NCBI RefSeq assembly: GCF_932294415.1
Contig: NC_065539.1
Span: forward strand, 33,482,001 to 33,546,000
DNA from: Quercus robur
Taxonomy: Eukaryota > Streptophyta > Magnoliopsida > Fagales > Fagaceae
Direction of reading: 5' to 3'
DNA: 64,000 nucleotides
Shown here in pieces: positions 25,330 to 39,537 of the stretch. Below the pieces are notes generated by a model, which saw only the letters and a list, made by a program, of their open reading frames with translations, was not told where the DNA came from and did no database searches. Every line of letters starts with the position of its first letter. Positions within the stretch are counted from its first letter, which is position 1. The translations under genes and the position numbers were made by a program.

Positions 25330-25706
25330 CACGTGTCAACTTTATTACAAATAGATTAGAGATCTTCATCTAGAGATCTTCATCGTTTTCGTTTTCGTGG
25401 TCGTGGACTTCCTAGCCAGCCGACCGACTAGAAAACGAAAAGACAAACTCACCCTTGTTCCCTTCAATGTCTTAATTCTTAAGCCGAAACAGCCTCTCGC
25501 AGGTGACCTGTCCTTTTCCCCACACGTGTCTCCAACTCATAAGGAAACTAAAAAGCGCGTTTACTGGAACCTTCACGCGCAAGCCCCATCCCACCGTCCA
25601 TCTTCACGTGCATCCAGTCATCGTAGCCGTCGCCTTCTCAACCGCTCACACACCGCCACGTAGTGCTCAAACACGTGGCGCAAGAGTACGTTTCAGCCCT
25701 ATAAAT
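25330..25706 (+). promoter_or_regulatory. BAM1 promoter with four G-box/ABRE cores and a TATA box
   Basis: CACGTG occurs at 25330-25335, 25523-25528, 25605-25610 and 25672-25677. Three have ABRE-type context (CACGTGTC twice, ACACGTGGC once). A TATA box CTATAAAT lies at 25699-25706, about 130 bp before the ATG. G-boxes bind bZIP factors of ABA signalling and bHLH/PIF factors. Arabidopsis BAM1 is known to respond to osmotic stress and ABA, so the cluster fits. Confidence 0.7.
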
Positions 25707-25832
25707 CCTAGACCGCCTCTTACATTCAAAGTCTCACAACTCCAACAGAAAAAACAGAATCAAATACTTTCCATTTCAAAGTACCCAAAAAAAAAAAAAA
25801 AACACTTTTTATCACACTTTCTCAGATACTAC

Positions 25833-28741
<2,909 letters not shown>

Positions 28742-29894
28742 AAATTTAGGTTTCACCCATGGTTTCAGACTTTGGGGACTAGGGCAGAAGAAGTCATACA
28801 GTGTAAAATAATGTCTCTACCCTGTTCGTTTTCTATAGCTCTTTATTTTTATATGCTATGGAAATGTATAATCTTGTGTCGTACGATGGGGGATTCTAGT
28901 GTTGGTTGTTTCAATACCCAAAAGCTTCTTCATTCCTCTTGACAGGATAATACATGATTACATTTACATATATTTCTCCAATCTCTCTTCTTTCCGTTTT
29001 ACTCATTGATGTCAAATAATTTGCTTGCTTCTTGTTTGTTAAATCATTATTATGTTGGAATTGTACATTTCTCAGGGGTTATCATCCATAACTATTATCT
29101 TAAAAAATATCAATCATGAAATCAGTGATCTTCATTGTATCGAATCTTGGTTAAAATGTGATCTATCAACTAATGGCAATGCCAAAGTGAAAATTCTATA
29201 TCATCTATCCTGCACAGTTAGAATGGGATAACTATACTAGTGGCAAATAGTCAGTCAAATACTATGTTTGTCTCCCAGCTTGGAGAAGAACTCTTTTGTA
29301 GCTGGATTTTGGATGAAATATCTTTCTCAGCGGTGAGAGCTAGAGTATGCAGGGTATGGTGGTGCAATGAGAGCCAGTATCTTTTTATGTTGAGCCATTC
29401 TAGTGTGTCTTGACATACCCCACAATCCAGGGAAAAAAAAAAAAAAAAAAAAAACTAGGACGGGTAAAGTCGAGTAATTAATCATCTCGCCTAAACTCAA
29501 AAATTGTTTATTTAAGGATATGTGAAAGAAAATTTTCTCAAATATGGTCTCTTATTATGATGTATCGAATTTGTGGGGCTTGTCACTGACGATGTACCTT
29601 CTGTTGTTCCTAATTTTCTTATTCAAATATCCAGCCAAAAACCTTTTTTTAAAAAAAATTTCTATTCAGGTTTCTTCCTGTAAGATCCAACCAAAAAGTT
29701 GTACTGAACTTGTAGAACGCCTCCGTTAAACTGAATATCTAATCAATTCATTTTTTTTTTTTTTTGATGGGAACTAATCAATTCATTTTAGTTTCTCCAT
29801 AAAGTATCACATTTCATTCAAGCTTTATGTCCTAGAATTTTAACATCTTCGTGTTTCAACATGAAGTTGCTTTTGTTTCTAGGCCATCAGGTTA
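28742..29894. other. BAM1 3' UTR and gene-free flank
   Basis: The first about 150 bp are the likely 3' UTR, with an AATAAT-like signal near 28807. The rest is AT-rich with A-runs (29429-29454) and no supported gene. Confidence 0.45.
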
Positions 29895-30299
29895 TAAGAG
29901 CATCAGCGTCCAACAATTCCAATTCTACTTTATTTTATCCTAAAAGGTCACTTTATCATTTTACCAGCATCCTAAACTTTTATTTTCCTATTCTACTCAT
30001 TAAAATAATATATTTACATAATAAAATAATATATCACAAAATTATATCTTTTCTCTCCCATCTCTCTCCTCTCTAATTTTTAGCTCTCTTCTCTCTAATT
30101 TTTAGCTCTCTTCTATTTGCAACTTCCGCCGGAGCCTTCATTTCCGGCGAGGTGGTGAAACAAAATCCAACAATAAAACAAATCCGTCGATTTGGACCCA
30201 AAAAACCCACAAACAAAACTTCATAAATCAACCAAAAACGCATCAATCAACAAAACCCACAAACAAAAAATCCGAACACCCTTTCCAAATAACAAAGGA

Positions 30300-31225
30300 T
30301 TTTTAACAATTTCGTTAGTTGTCCGGTTTTGAAAGTATGTGTGAAACTAGCATCTCGAGTTTTTAAAACTCGAGATCAATAGCAAATTGAGTTTTAAAAA
30401 CTCAAGTTCCAGATTTTTGAGACAGCTGACGTGCATAAAAATTCCACGTGGAACTTGAGTCTCTAAGACTCGAGTTCCAGTGCGTACACTGACTTTAGAA
30501 AGAAAAGCTCCAATCAAGAACCAATCCAGTACCCGTACCTGACTTTAGAAAGAAAAGCTCCAATCAAGAACCAACCCAGTAGCCACCAATCTCCAGCAAA
30601 TGTTCAACCCTTCAAAACCCAAAAAGCAACAAGACCCTTTTCAATACAAACCAAGACAACAAAAAGCAAGCAATGCCCACAACCGAAGACAACAAAAACA
30701 AGACCCTTTGCTGTGGATCTTCTTCTTTCTTTCTTTCTTTCTTCTGGGTTTCCTTCTTTCTTCTCGATTTTTTTTTTTTTTTTTTTTTTTTTTCTGGGTT
30801 CTTTCTTTCTTTGGGTCTGGGTTTTTTTTTTTTTTTTTTTTTTTTTGGGGGGTTCTTTCTTTCTTCGGGTTCTTTCTTTTTTTTTCTTTTTTCTTTGGGT
30901 TTGTACATTTTTTGTTATCTGTTTGAAATCTTTTTTTTTTTTTTTTTTTTTTTGGGGTTTGTACGTTTTTTTTTATCTGTTTGAAATCGAGTGTAAAAAA
31001 CTCAAGATTTATGTTTTTTTGAACTCGACTGTTAAAAATTCGAGATCTATGTGGCATATACATTTCCAACTCAGCAAGTGGGAAGCGAGTCTTTAAGGCT
31101 CGAGATTGATATGGAACTTGAGTTTCTAAAACTCGAGATGCTAGTTTGCATTTTTCTTTCAAACCCGTATTAACTTACTATATTTTGTCCCTTCACAACG
31201 TTAAGCTGCAAATATCCCTCAAAAA
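30300..31225. mobile_element. Module of imperfect CTCGAG palindromes nested in the Harbinger-like element
   Basis: Seven or so imperfect palindromes of about 22-26 bp, each made of CTCGAG or CTTGAG arms around TTTTAAAA-like centres, cluster at 30350-30480 and 30985-31140. Between them lies a pyrimidine-rich tract. Ends (TTTCGTTAGTTG on the left, AACTTACTATATTTTGTCCC on the right) match the module at 40158-41080. It is probably an inserted non-autonomous DNA element; coordinates are approximate here. Confidence 0.6.
30718..30957 (+). repeat. T-rich/CTTT low-complexity tract
   Basis: Long T runs alternate with TTCTTTC and GGG blocks. Reading frames across it encode poly-Phe or poly-Lys on the two strands and are artefacts of composition. 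Confidence 0.9.
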
Positions 31226-31973
31226 ATCCTAAATTTCACAACTCGGCTTCAATAAAACCCGCCGATCTGGACCTAAAAAACCCAGAAATCGCCGATCATA
31301 CCACGCCGATCACAACTCGGCTTAAACACGCCGCTGATCATACCACGCCGATCTGGACCCAAAAAACCCAGAAATCGCCACCATACCACGCCGATCTCAA
31401 CTTCCCCAATCACACCTCCATGCTGGACCCACGACCCACGCCAGGATAGCCCACCGTGAGAGAGATGTGATGAGAGAGAGAGGCCGTTGTGGAGAGAGAA
31501 AGGAGATGAGAAACAGAGAAGAGACGAGAGAGAGAGAGAGAGAGTCAGCTATATGAATAAAAAAGTATTATTTTGTTTTAGAATGGTGCTACAGTGCAAT
31601 TCTAAAGGTAGAATTGCACTATAGCATTATTGAAAAAAATTTGCAATAGTTAGTATTAGCATTTCCTGATGCAAATCATTTTAAAATGATCTTGAAATAC
31701 CAAATTTCCTTTATATTTGGCATTAGCATTCTCCAACGCTAATGCTCTAACGATGCTATTTTAATAGAATAGCAAATTCATTGCATGGATCACCTTAAAG
31801 TTGAAAAGCTTTATAGGTTCATTTTTGACTTCCTTGTTTTAATTTGTTTCCAACATTTTTCCTTTCTATATATCTGATTTGTCATATAATTTGGTAGTTG
31901 AAAACGTAAAATTTTATACATCAAGTATTTATGTTGGACTTTTATAAATTAGACCTTCAGTTTGTGAAAAACA

Positions 31974-32818
31974 TGATAGTTTTTAGATCCCTTAAAAACA
32001 CAATTGGATTAACCTAGGTAATTAGCCAAGTTGTTACTTAGTCCAAATTAACAAATCTAGGTTATCACAATCAAAACAATCATATCATGCAAAGTAGCGG
32101 AAATATAAATAACACAAAGATATAATCACCTAGGAAATCAAACCGGTAAAAACCTGAGGAGGATTTAACCTAGCTATCCTCAAGGTAAACCTGAATCCAC
32201 TATGAAAGAATCGAAGTTGTTTAACAGGGCTTAGACCACTAACATCCTATTACTACCCACCAGTAGAAACTTACTAACACGACCACGTGCAAGCTCCGAA
32301 ACCACGACTCCTTCTTTCTTGGATTCTCCAGCAAGTACAAGCACACCCGCTTGTGTTTCTTTAAGTTCTTATGGCAACAATTGAACGATCATCAAGCTCT
32401 TGAAGAAATCTCCTTCTTGATAATCCTAAGATTGTGTAAAGGAAAGCTCCTCATAGATCTCACAAGAGATTTACACAAACAGCAATATGAGCAACACTAA
32501 AACGTAGCTAGGGTTTGCCTTTTATACCTAGGGCAAATTAGAAAACCTTAAACGTTTTAAAACACAACTAGGGCTGAGTTGGAATTCTGTAGAAAACACC
32601 TCTGACCCGATTTTCGATTGATCGAGCCTAAGCTTCGATCGATCGAACCAGGCTGAGAAGCATAAATAAATTCTGCAACAGCTTATTCGAACTTTACATA
32701 AATGAACCAACTTTGAGCAAGTCTAAACACGACTAATCATCTTATTTTGATCATGGTTTGCCAATAATACACATTAGAGTTCTAAATACATAAAATCCTA
32801 AATCTTTAGAACCTAACA
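31974..32818 (-). mobile_element. Solo LTR, copia-like family, 845 bp
   Basis: Read on the minus strand it starts TGTTAGGTTC and ends CTATCA, with a perfect 5-bp duplication AAACA (31969-31973 and 32819-32823). A TATA-like GGTATAAAAGGCAAACCC occurs on the minus strand near 32520. Its relative at 51695-52588 shares long stretches, such as ATTTAACCTAGCTATCC. No internal region remains, so this is a fossil. The copia assignment is by general look only. Confidence 0.7.
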
Positions 32819-32823
32819 AAACA

Positions 32824-33698
32824 ATTAATAGACTCGAAAGCCTTATGAAAATTTGAGGTATTCTTTTTTCATAAATGGATTGTCAATTGTCAGTGAGGGA
32901 TATGTGCGTAAACCGTAAAGGTCTCGGATCGACCAGCACTCGTCAATCTGATTAGCGCCAAGAATTAATCATCAAAAATATTACCATTATGCAGGAACCA
33001 ATATTGGCAACATATATGGCATGCTACATGCATGCATGTATGTATCATTCATAACTAAGTTGGGGAATCATAAATGCATGACCATGACGGAGATTTTAAT
33101 TCCAACGATTCAAATTAAAGTCTCTGCATATAATTGAGTGGTTGAGATTAGTTCACTTAATATATTTTGTCATTTAACTTTTTGCTCTATAGTTCAACTC
33201 AAATTATGCATCTTTAAATTAGAAAGGAGGTAGGGTTCAGTTCAAGGTACGTATTTGGCGAGGATACACCTCGTATCTCCATTGTCCAACAGAGTCAATT
33301 AATAAACCAAAAAGATGCTGTGATGTTTTGCCTGTGTCATGTGATAAGTCACATGTATTTTTATTTCTGCCATAACTAGTCACATGTATTGAGTTGGGGG
33401 CCACCAAAAGATGCATTTTCATAAGCTCCCTTTTAAGTCTGGTTTTTGGTGCACATTCATCAATTTTGAGATGCGATCCCAACTAGTTGTGGAATCACAT
33501 TCAGACACACGGATGGATTTAATTCTCGTGATTCTTTGTACATTGATATATTTGGTCGACCCAAAGTTGCTATCAGACTTTGTTGCAGTTGATGACCATC
33601 AAATATCAACATATATAGCCACATTGGTCTCTATCTTTCAAATGATCTGTCATGCGGTAAAAGTGTGACTTGCACACAATTTTTTCTTTCCATCACAT
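32824..33698. other. Gene-free stretch left of the KIN/LEA duplication
   Basis: Ordinary AT-rich DNA. No coding region or RNA gene I can support. Confidence 0.45.
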
Positions 33699-34832
33699 AG
33701 GAATTGCATGTCCATGAGATCAATGGGATATCATAATGCTGGACCAGTCTAATCCTCCATAGATCTAAAAATTTTATAATATATATTGGTATAATTTATT
33801 TATTTTTTGATAATCAATTGTTTGGTTTATGATTTTGAAATTTGAAGAGACAAGATATTTTGGTTTGACATAGATGTTGGATTTTCTTGAGAAACCAAGC
33901 AGATTTAGTTATTGTCCACCCAATATCATATTTTTGTAACGTCAATTATTGTTGTACACACTGAGTTACACACTGTCGTACACACTTAGCTGAAATCGTG
34001 TTTTCAAAACACAATTTCATTTGTGTGTCCTGTACACACGGTCTACAACTATCACAACTCTTTATATCAATTAGAGCTATTGGTTGTGAGGCCCACCCCA
34101 TAGAGAGAAAGTATTGACCATGAAGTATGAACCCTACTGGTATAGTAAAGAGTAAAAACTTAATAAGCTCATTTTGAGGTGAGGAAAATATGGGTTGCAA
34201 AGTCCAATCTGTGAAGTGAAGTCTGTGTAGCCCGTTTGATTTGAAAAGTGACCCATTTGCATGACAAGAAGTAGAGTAAAACACCAACTCGTAATCATAT
34301 AGACAATTAATTGGGCTCTTTGCCTTAGGCCTTGCACATGTTTGGTCCAATTTTTATGTTAGGTGAGATTTGTATTTATTGACAAAATGAGAGGTGCCAT
34401 GTGGCTAAAAAAATCCTTTGACCTTCGACATTTCAAAATTTTTTTTTTCTCTCAAACTAGAATCATAACTTTTGTCTCAATTCTAATGTAGCAAATGGGT
34501 GAGTGACTGTCTATCATTTTTACATGTACTTACTAATTTTTTTCTACCACTATCACATCAAAATTGTAGTAAAAATTATGACACAAAAGATGTCTCTATA
34601 GGTTTTTTTTTTATCTATCTTTTTCCTCCCTCCATTCTAATTAATACCATTGCTTCCAATTAGTCGTGGTTTTTCTTCCTTTTCGGTATTAGTGGTTCAA
34701 CTCTTGGTGATCCGAAATCCTTTTTCAGAGGCCCATATCCAGTTGAAAATTTCAGCCACCCAATGCCTATTTCAAAGCAGAAATACAAGCCTGCTCCTTA
34801 CATCAACAAACACGTACTTATGTATAGACTTC

Positions 34833-34871
34833 CACGTGTCACTTCTTTATGGACCTCTAACTGCTATAAAT
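34833..34871 (+). promoter_or_regulatory. KIN/LEA copy 1 promoter: G-box and TATA
   Basis: TCCACGTGTCAC holds CACGTG at 34833-34838, an ABRE-type G-box, and TATAAAT follows at 34865-34871, about 86 bp before the ATG. Stress genes of this family are usually ABA- and drought/cold-induced, which fits. Copies 2-4 have lost the central C of the box. Confidence 0.7.
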
Positions 34872-34956
34872 ACTTAAGAAAACAAGGCATAATAACATTG
34901 AGATCAAGAAATTGAAAAAGTTGAAAACTTGGTTATATAACATTTTTCGAGCAAAG

Positions 34957-35298
34957 ATGGCCAGCGCAAAGCAAAATTACAAATCAGGTCAAGCCCATGG
35001 ACAGGGCCAGGTAGGAAAATTTTCCAATGGGGATTAAGTTATATTCTTTTAATTAGCCATGCTTTTTTTTTTTTTTTTTTTTTATGGGACTTTTATAATT
35101 TAACCATGTAAGCACTTAGCACCATATTTGTAAGAGCATTAGTATTAGGAGTTATATATGCAATTTTATACCATCAAACCACAAAATCAAAAGCATTACA
35201 TGGGATGTTATTTTTTAAAAATTTTGCAACCAAGCAGTAGCAAGATGGTATTTTTTTTTAAATAGTTTTTTATTCTCTCACATATTTTATATTATTTC

Positions 35299-35346
<48 letters not shown>

Positions 35347-36688
35347 TCTTTTTAAATAGTTTATTTATTTATTTATTGTCTCTCACCTCTTTTATATTAT
35401 TTTATTGTGTAGATATGATATTTTAATATAGGAAAATAAAAACTAGGACGTTGGGTATTGGGTATATTGTAAAGTTGGATGATATAATAAATAAAGTAGC
35501 TTTTTAAATGGTAAAATAGAATATTTTTTGCAATCCTAAATGCTAATGCTCGATGATATTGATTATTAACCGTTCATTTTGAGTAATGATTATTACATGT
35601 GTATATACCTCTCAAAAAAAAAAAATTTACATGTGTATATAGTATACATGCAATTTGTAATACAACAAGGCAAATGTTAAAATTATGTGGGTCATATTTA
35701 ATAAAAAAAATTGGATAAATGGGAGAAATTATATAAAGTTGACCCTAAAGCTTATAAAGTTAACAAAATACTGACATAAAGCCAAGTGGCTGACAAAATT
35801 CTGATATAAAGTGGTAAATTCTGACATAAAGTGGTGTATTAACGGGCACTTTATGGTGCCCATTCACACAACCCATATAACAATAACTAACCATTTATTT
35901 TTGTGTTTGGGCAGGCCAAGACTGAAGAGTGGGTTCAATCCACAAAGGACACAGCCAATGTAGCCAAAGACAAGACAACTAGTGCAGCTCAATCTACTAA
36001 AGACAGGACAGCTAGTGCAGTTCAATCAGCTCAGGAGTCTACCCAACATGGAAAGGATCAAAGTGCTGGTTTCCTCCAGCAGGTTCTCCCTTATTTTATT
36101 TTATTTTTCAAGGGATGTTACCAAATTCAATAGTCTCTAGACAAATAAAAATCCTCTAATATATCTTCTTATAATAAAGTAATCAAAGTTAAAAAATGAA
36201 AAAAAAAAAAAAAAAAAAAAAAAACTCAAACACATGATTGCTTCAATTAATTGAGTATAAAGTGGATCATCAAAAGTACGATAGAGTTTAGAAAATTTAC
36301 ATTCATTTGTAGTTTTATTAATAACATTTACACTTCATAAACATATATGGGTCGGTTTGGGTTTTACCCGTTGTCAGTCTTGTAGGGTATCTGAGTTAAA
36401 AATACAAAAACCCACACATATATGTTTACACTCAACTATGGACTTTTTTGCATCACATGCTATATTAGAATGAGAGATTTATAATTTATTAGACTTCTAG
36501 TGTAGCTTATATATAGAAAAAAATACATTTAAATGTTTATGCCTTGGATTTTAGGAAGATATTCATGGTGCAACATTGTTAATTTGTTCCTATAACAGAC
36601 CGGAGAACAGGTGAAGAACATGGCTCAGAACGCTGTAGACAGTGTGAAGAACACGATTGGAATGGTTGAAAATAACGCTAAGAAGTGA
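34957..36688 (+). CDS. KIN/LEA-like small hydrophilic stress protein, copy 1 (103 aa)
   Basis: Exons 34957-35010, 35915-36082 and 36599-36688 (18, 56 and 29 codons plus stop) join in phase 0 with GT-AG borders. The protein starts MASAKQNYKSGQAHGQGQ and continues with charged, Ala/Thr/Gln/Ser-rich 11-residue repeats (AKDKTTSAAQS, TKDRTASAVQS; residues 35-56). It ends TGEQVKNMAQNAVDSVKNTI...NNAKK. The head QNYKSGQAHGQ and tail QQTGEQVK...VDSVK match the layout of the small Arabidopsis KIN1/KIN2 and At3g02480 LEA-type proteins (about 66-68 aa), with an expanded middle. Such proteins are disordered, heat-soluble and accumulate in drought, cold and ABA treatment; the exact role here is inferred. 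No signal peptide or membrane segment. First of four near-identical copies and the only one with CACGTG in the promoter. Confidence 0.9.
35302..35343 (+). repeat. (CT)n microsatellite in intron 1 of copy 1
   Basis: About 20 CT units; the same site is variable in the other copies (very short in copy 2, about 29 units at 49893-49950 in copy 3, about 17 units at 61834-61868 in copy 4). Confidence 0.9.
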
Positions 36689-37924
36689 AAGAAAACACTT
36701 ATGTGTCTCTCATATTATGATGCTACATTAATGATTTAGGTTGTTTTTTTTGTTTGATTTTTCACCTAGGTTTTTGCTCTTCCTGACTAATTGGGACAAG
36801 CAACATAGCCGTTGAAGTGAGATTTCTTTTAAAAAAACTCCTCTCGGTTGTAATAAAGACATGTGCTTTTCATTATTTTTATTTTTCCCTTTTCATTATA
36901 ATATGAGATGTAATAAATGCTTAACAATAATACATATGTAAAGTTGATTTGTTTCACCTTCTTTAATATTTTTATGCATCCTCTCAATATATATGTGTGT
37001 GTGTGTGTGTGTAGAATTTCCCATTTTTTGTTAATGTTTCTAAGGATGTATAGCCAATTTGCCATACAAAACCAATTTAAGTGGCATATTCAATGTTTTT
37101 ATCTTCTTCTTTGTTTAGAGAACTTATTTTCATTAATTTATTATGTCTAAAAAATAATATTGGCTAAAAGAAGGCCGTATTTAGAAAGTAATGGTATGTT
37201 TGGTATGGTGTAATAACTCTTGTAGTGGAATAAGTTTTTTGGTAAACAAGAGACTATATTAATTTAAAGCAATAAAGTTTGGGCAGAGCTTCTTAGGATA
37301 CATGCTAATGGCATCAAAGTATAAAAGCATTACAATGTCTGAAGGCGGACAAACAAAGCTAGTAACATCTTCTTGTTGATGCGCCATTCTTAGCCAATAT
37401 GTCTGCACATTGATTAGCTTCCTAGTAACAGTAATTAACCTTCACCTTTGGAATTGATCCCAAAAGGTAGCTGTAGTTTGACATAAGGAGTGTGAGCAGT
37501 GTTTATATAGGAATTGCATGTCCATGAGATCAATGGGATATCATAATGCTCGACCAGTCTAATCCTCCATAGATCTAAAAATTTTTAATATATATCGGTA
37601 TAATTTATTTATTTATTATTAATCAATTGTAATGTAAAATTACAGATGACAATTGTTAGTTATAGGTTGGCTAATTCCTATGTCAACAAGTGTTTAAGAA
37701 GATTGTATTCAAATAACTTGGTTATGTATAAGTTGAGTCAAGAAATAGCTTGGAAAGATCTAGTTTCAAAAAACTTGCTTGGGAAATTTTATTCTCACTT
37801 GAGCAAACTCAAAATACAAAGTTTACTTGACCTTTGCATAAGCAATATAATGATTAGGAGTGTCCACAAATTGGGTTTGGTCGGATTGCCCACCAACCTG
37901 CTCGCAACTGGTGGAACATGAGTT

Positions 37925-38877
37925 CAACAGTAAAATTTCTAATTAAATGAGAGTAAACATGAATGCATGTTGATTAAAAAAAGAGAAAATTATGAGTCCC
38001 GATTTCTTTTAGACTTCTTGATGATTAAGAATTAGACTGATGAAGAGGCTGTGCTCATACTCTTTCAAGTGTTCGCATGGGGAACAAAGGTATGTTAATC
38101 TCATACACATGGTGTCTCCATGAACTTACTAATGAGTATAGCTAAACTATACTCATGCCTTCCAAACCATAGAGCTCAACTAACCCAATGAAAGTACATG
38201 AGTTTGGTTTATGATTTTGAAATTTGAAGAGACAAGCTATTTTGGTTTGACATAGATGTTGGATTTTCTTGTGAAACCAAGAAAATTTAGTTATTGTCTA
38301 CCCCATATCATATTTTTGTAACGTTAATTATTGTTGCACACATTGAGTTACACACTGTCATACACATTTAGCTGAAATTGTGTTTTCAAAACACAATTTT
38401 TAACAGTAAAATTTCTAGTTAAATGAGAGTAAACATGAATGCATGCTGATTAAACAAGAGAAAATTATGAGTCCCAATTTCTTTTAGACTTGTTGATGAT
38501 TAAGAATTAGACTAATGAAGAGGTTGTGCTCATACCCTTTCAAGTGTTCACATGGGGAACAAAGGTATGTTAATCTCACACATGTGGTGTCTCCATGAAC
38601 TTACTAATGAGTATAGCTAAACTATACTCATGCCTTCCAAACCATAGAGCTCAACTAACCCAATGAAAGTACATGAGTTTGGTTTATGATTTTGAAATTT
38701 GAAGAGACAAGCTATTTTGGTTTGACATAGATGTTGGATTTTCTTGCGAAACCAAGCAAATTTAGTTATTGTCCACCCCATATCATATTTTTGTAACGTT
38801 AATTATTGTTGCACATATTGAGTTACACACTGTCATACACATTTAGCTGAAATTGTGTTTTCAAAACACAATTTCAT
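37925..38877 (+). repeat. 476-bp tandem duplication inside unit 2
   Basis: GAGTAAACATGAATGCATG occurs at 37951 and 38427, and the following sequence stays aligned through the CACATTTAGCTGAAATTGTG stretch. Unit 3 has a single copy, so the event is private to unit 2. Confidence 0.85.
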
Positions 38878-39537
38878 CTCTGTGTCTTGTACACACGGTC
38901 TACAACTATCACTACTCTTTACATCAATTAAAGCTATTGGTTGTGAGGCCGAGAGAGAGTATTGACCATGAAGTATGAAGTATGAACCCTACTGGTGTAG
39001 TAAAGAGTAAAAACTTAATAAGCTCATTTTGAGGTGAGGAAAATATGGGTCGCAAAGTTTGATCCGATCCGTGAAGTCTGTGTCGCCCATATGATTTGAA
39101 AAGTGACCCATTTGCATGACAAGAAGTAGAGTAAAACACCAACTTGTAATCATATAGACAATTAATTGGGCACTTCGCCTTAGGCCTTGCACATGTTTGG
39201 TCCAATTTTTATGTTATGTGAGATTTGTATTTATTGACAAAATGAGAGGTGCCACGTGGCTAAAAAAGCCTTTGACCTTCGACATTTCAATTTTTTTTCT
39301 TCTCAAACTAGAATCATAACTTTTGTCTCAATTCTAATGTAACAAATGGGTGAGTGATTGTCTATTATTTTTACATGTATTTACTAATTTTTCTCTACCA
39401 CTATCACATCAAAATTGTGGTAAAAATTATGATGCAAAAGTTGTCTCCACAGGTTTTTTATCTATCTTTTCCTCCATTCGTTCTAATTAATACCATTGCT
39501 TCCAATTAGTCGTGGTTTTTATTCCTTTTTGGTATTA

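Larger units (their letters stand above)
29898..31747. mobile_element. PIF/Harbinger-like non-autonomous element, 1.85 kb
   Basis: Starts GAGCATCAGCGTCCAAC and ends CCAACGCTAATGCTC, inverted relatives of each other, flanked by the 3-bp duplication TAA (29895-29897 and 31748-31750) typical of PIF/Harbinger. The interior begins with an AATAAAATAATATAT-like tract shared with the elements at 39.5 kb and 47.9 kb. The right subterminal region holds a hairpin around GCTACAGTGCAATTCTA (about 31590-31625). No transposase. Confidence 0.7.
33699..37509 (+). repeat. Segmental duplication unit 1 (carries KIN/LEA copy 1)
   Basis: Starts GAATTGCATGTCCATGAGATC and ends GAGCAGTGTTTATATAG; the same start and end join units 1/2 and 2/3. 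At 3.8 kb it is the shortest unit: no Harbinger-like insertion, and about 0.6 kb missing after 33830 relative to units 2 and 3. It therefore supplies the pre-insertion state for several elements. Confidence 0.85.

Noticed and set aside
25503-25832. In-frame upstream extension of BAM1
   Set aside because: It starts upstream of the TATA box and G-boxes and crosses an A-run just before the accepted ATG, which matches the known BAM1 N-terminus.
30600-31162. Several overlapping frames of 98-173 codons on both strands
   Set aside because: They run through T-rich/CTTT low-complexity DNA and encode poly-Phe or poly-Lys only; no domain.
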